8,247 bases of DNA, taken from positions 1 to 8,247 of the forward strand of contig JAFTQY010000034.1 in NCBI GenBank assembly GCA_017462505.1. The letters run 5' to 3'. Positions 6,968 through 8,247 of the stretch are shown in pieces. The stretch is from Clostridia bacterium (GTDB lineage: Bacteria > Bacillota_A > Clostridia > Christensenellales > Borkfalkiaceae). The first letter of the stretch is position 1. Each line of letters starts with the position of its first letter. The translations under genes and the position numbers were made by a program. Under the pieces are notes generated by a model. It was not told where the DNA came from, searched no databases, and saw only the letters and a program-made list of their open reading frames with translations.

Positions 6968-6996
6968 AGTATAGAATTTTTTCAAAAATTTGTCAA
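6968..6996 (-). promoter_or_regulatory. Sigma-A promoter of tRNA-Arg
   Basis: On the minus strand TTGACA (6996-6991) and TATACT (6973-6968) are separated by 17 bp of A/T-rich sequence. The start would be near 6961, giving a 5' leader of roughly 48 nt for RNase P to remove. It may also supply the downstream membrane operon by read-through. Confidence 0.85.
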
Positions 6997-7055
6997 CTGT
7001 TTTTACGCTCTTTTTTAAGTTTTATAAAAAAGTTTTCCGTTCGTTTACGAATATC

Positions 7056-7089
7056 CGCAGGCGGCGCGATCGAAATCGCGCCGCCTGCG
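7056..7089 (-). terminator. Strong GC-rich hairpin after the sugar-kinase gene
   Basis: A perfect 15-bp stem, CGCAGGCGGCGCGAT against its complement, with a four-base loop that reads TTCG on the minus strand. It starts eight nt after the stop codon at 7098. On the minus strand no U-run follows directly, so it may be a 3'-end-stabilising hairpin or an atypical terminator rather than a classic one. Confidence 0.6.
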
Positions 7090-7097
7090 CAAAGTTT

Positions 7098-8247
7098 TTA
7101 CTCCATTAAAAGCGCCGCGCCGCCCAAAAGCCCTGCTAAGTTGCCAAGCTCCGCGATCACGATAGGCACTTGCGGACCTAACTCGCCCGCGAAAAGCTCT
7201 TTATTAAGAAGCTCCTGCAAGGGTTTCACCAGCGCGTCGCCCTGCGCGCACACGCCGCCCCCCAAAATCACCACCTCGGGACGGAAAATGTTTGCAAAGT
7301 TCGTGATACCGCAGGCAAGGTTGGCGATATATCTATCCACAACCTCTTTTGCCGCCCCGTCGATATCCTTATAATCAAACGCCGTCTTGCCCGTCACGTT
7401 ATCGAGCGAGCCGATTTCCCACATCTTGCTGTTCTTATCCGCCTGCATGGCGCGCTTGGTGTCGCGAATGATCGCCGTCGCCGACGCATACGCCTCCAAA
7501 CACCCCTTTCTGCCGCAGGTGCATTGTTCGCCGCCCTCCACAATGACCGAATGACCAAGCTCCGCACCCGCCGATTTATTTCCCTCGATCAGTACGCCGT
7601 CCACGACGATACCGCCGCCAACGCCCGTGCCGAGGGTCAACAAAATCGCGCTGTCGTACCCTTTCGCCACGCCGAATTTCACTTCGCCGAGCGCCGCTAC
7701 GTTGGCGTCGTTGGCAATTTTCACGCGCAACCCCGTCAAATCGGATACCTTCGGACCGATATTAAAATCCTTCCAAGCCAGATTGTTGGAATAGATCACG
7801 TTGCCCTTTTTGCTGTCGATCATACCGGGAACGCCCATGCCGATCCCTTCCACGTCGTCCGTGCCAAGCCCGACCTTTTTCAAGAGCTTTTGAACAAGCG
7901 CGGCGATATTTTCCGCTACCTTTTCCGCGCCCTTTTCACTTTCGGTAGGCGCTTTGTCCTCGTAGATAATATTGCCCAGATCGTCCACGATACCGCCCTT
8001 GATGAACGTGCCGCCAAGGTCGATACCCACGTAATATTTTCTAACCTCCGCAACGATCAGTTGCATATCCCCTTTCAAAAGCACTTCGCCATAGCCCGCG
8101 GGCACAAACCAGCTGTCCCCAAGCGACACGCTCTTGCCGTCGATCTCGCCGTTGCCACCCACGCACATAACGCACTTAAAGGTGTTTTTATCGGCAAAAA
8201 TTTTCTTTTCGCCCGCAACGCCAACCGCCGTCGTCGTGAAATAGCGG
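7098..8247 (-). CDS. Mannose-6-phosphate isomerase (C-terminal part) fused to ROK-family sugar kinase; 5' end outside the window
   Basis: The frame is open to the right edge, giving 382 visible residues and no start. Residues 1-69 match the C-terminal cupin of type I mannose-6-phosphate isomerase: a repeated beta pattern with GDSWFVPAGYGEVLLKG and the closing strand LIVAEVR. ManA interconverts mannose-6-phosphate and fructose-6-phosphate. The next residue begins a complete ROK kinase of normal length (about 70-382): phosphate loop DLGGT (76-80), catalytic Asp in NDAN (180), GTGVGGG (206-212), ELGH (229-232) with the sugar-binding Glu and zinc-binding His, and zinc cysteines 242, 244 and 249 in CTCGRKGCLEAY. 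The kinase would phosphorylate glucose, mannose or fructose at C6 using ATP; the exact sugar is not decidable here. B. subtilis gmuE (ROK fructokinase) and gmuF (isomerase) are adjacent separate genes, which makes a fusion functionally sensible. The ATG at 8168 lies inside the cupin and has no ribosome binding site. Confidence 0.88.
   Translation of the reverse strand, partial: RYFTTTAVGVAGEKKIFADKNTFKCVMCVGGNGEIDGKSVSLGDSWFVPAGYGEVLLKGDMQLIVAEVRKYYVGIDLGGTFIKGGIVDDLGNIIYEDKAPTESEKGAEKVAENIAALVQKLLKKVGLGTDDVEGIGMGVPGMIDSKKGNVIYSNNLAWKDFNIGPKVSDLTGLRVKIANDANVAALGEVKFGVAKGYDSAILLTLGTGVGGGIVVDGVLIEGNKSAGAELGHSVIVEGGEQCTCGRKGCLEAYASATAIIRDTKRAMQADKNSKMWEIGSLDNVTGKTAFDYKDIDGAAKEVVDRYIANLACGITNFANIFRPEVVILGGGVCAQGDALVKPLQELLNKELFAGELGPQVPIVIAELGNLAGLLGGAALLME

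Noticed and set aside
7098..8168. Stand-alone kinase starting at ATG 8168
   Set aside because: That ATG is inside the isomerase cupin, has no ribosome binding site, and the frame remains open with cupin-like sequence to the window edge.

Overview
The window looks like a chromosomal segment of a low-to-mid G+C Bacillota, probably Clostridia. The clues are strong AGGAGG-type ribosome binding sites, a zinc-binding-type ribosomal protein S18, U-rich intrinsic terminators, textbook TTGACA/TATAAT promoters, a short Gly-X-Y collagen-like protein and Bacillota-style sugar genes. The species cannot be named from sequence alone.

Left part (1-2000). The rpsR gene (S18) ends at a strong hairpin terminator. 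Next comes a REP-like palindrome, then a divergent pair: an unrecognised eight-segment membrane protein on the minus strand and a 66-residue XRE-type (Cro/C1) regulator on the plus strand. The 85 bp between them hold a perfect-consensus promoter for the membrane gene, three AAGTC/GACTT half-sites over that promoter, and an extended -10 for the regulator. The regulator's start codon lies only 7 nt past that -10 and has no ribosome binding site, which suggests a leaderless mRNA. The pair is A+T-rich and is bounded by two identical 35-nt copies of the same terminator, in direct orientation. It therefore looks like a self-contained regulatory cassette, possibly inserted or rearranged next to rpsR.

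Middle part (2001-6830). A minus-strand gene encodes a 134-residue collagen-like protein with 21 Gly-X-Y triplets in 36-bp tandem units. It is followed by a two-gene minus-strand operon of large paralogous membrane proteins (715 and 695 residues) that resemble GT-C-fold glycosyltransferase-like or PTPS-related/YfhO-like proteins. The paralogs differ over most of their length but share a sharply bounded, gap-free 298-bp block at about 92% identity, a signature of gene conversion. A tRNA-Arg(ACG) gene with a consensus promoter and its own hairpin terminator lies just upstream. No separate promoter for the membrane operon is visible, so read-through from the tRNA unit may feed it.

Right part (7056-8247). 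A minus-strand ROK-family sugar kinase is fused in frame, almost without linker, to the C-terminal cupin end of a type I mannose-6-phosphate isomerase that runs off the right edge. Together they would phosphorylate a hexose and interconvert mannose-6-phosphate and fructose-6-phosphate.

The observations most worth following are the regulator/membrane cassette with its triple half-site operator and identical flanking terminators, the isomerase-kinase fusion, and the gene-conversion tract between the tandem membrane paralogs.
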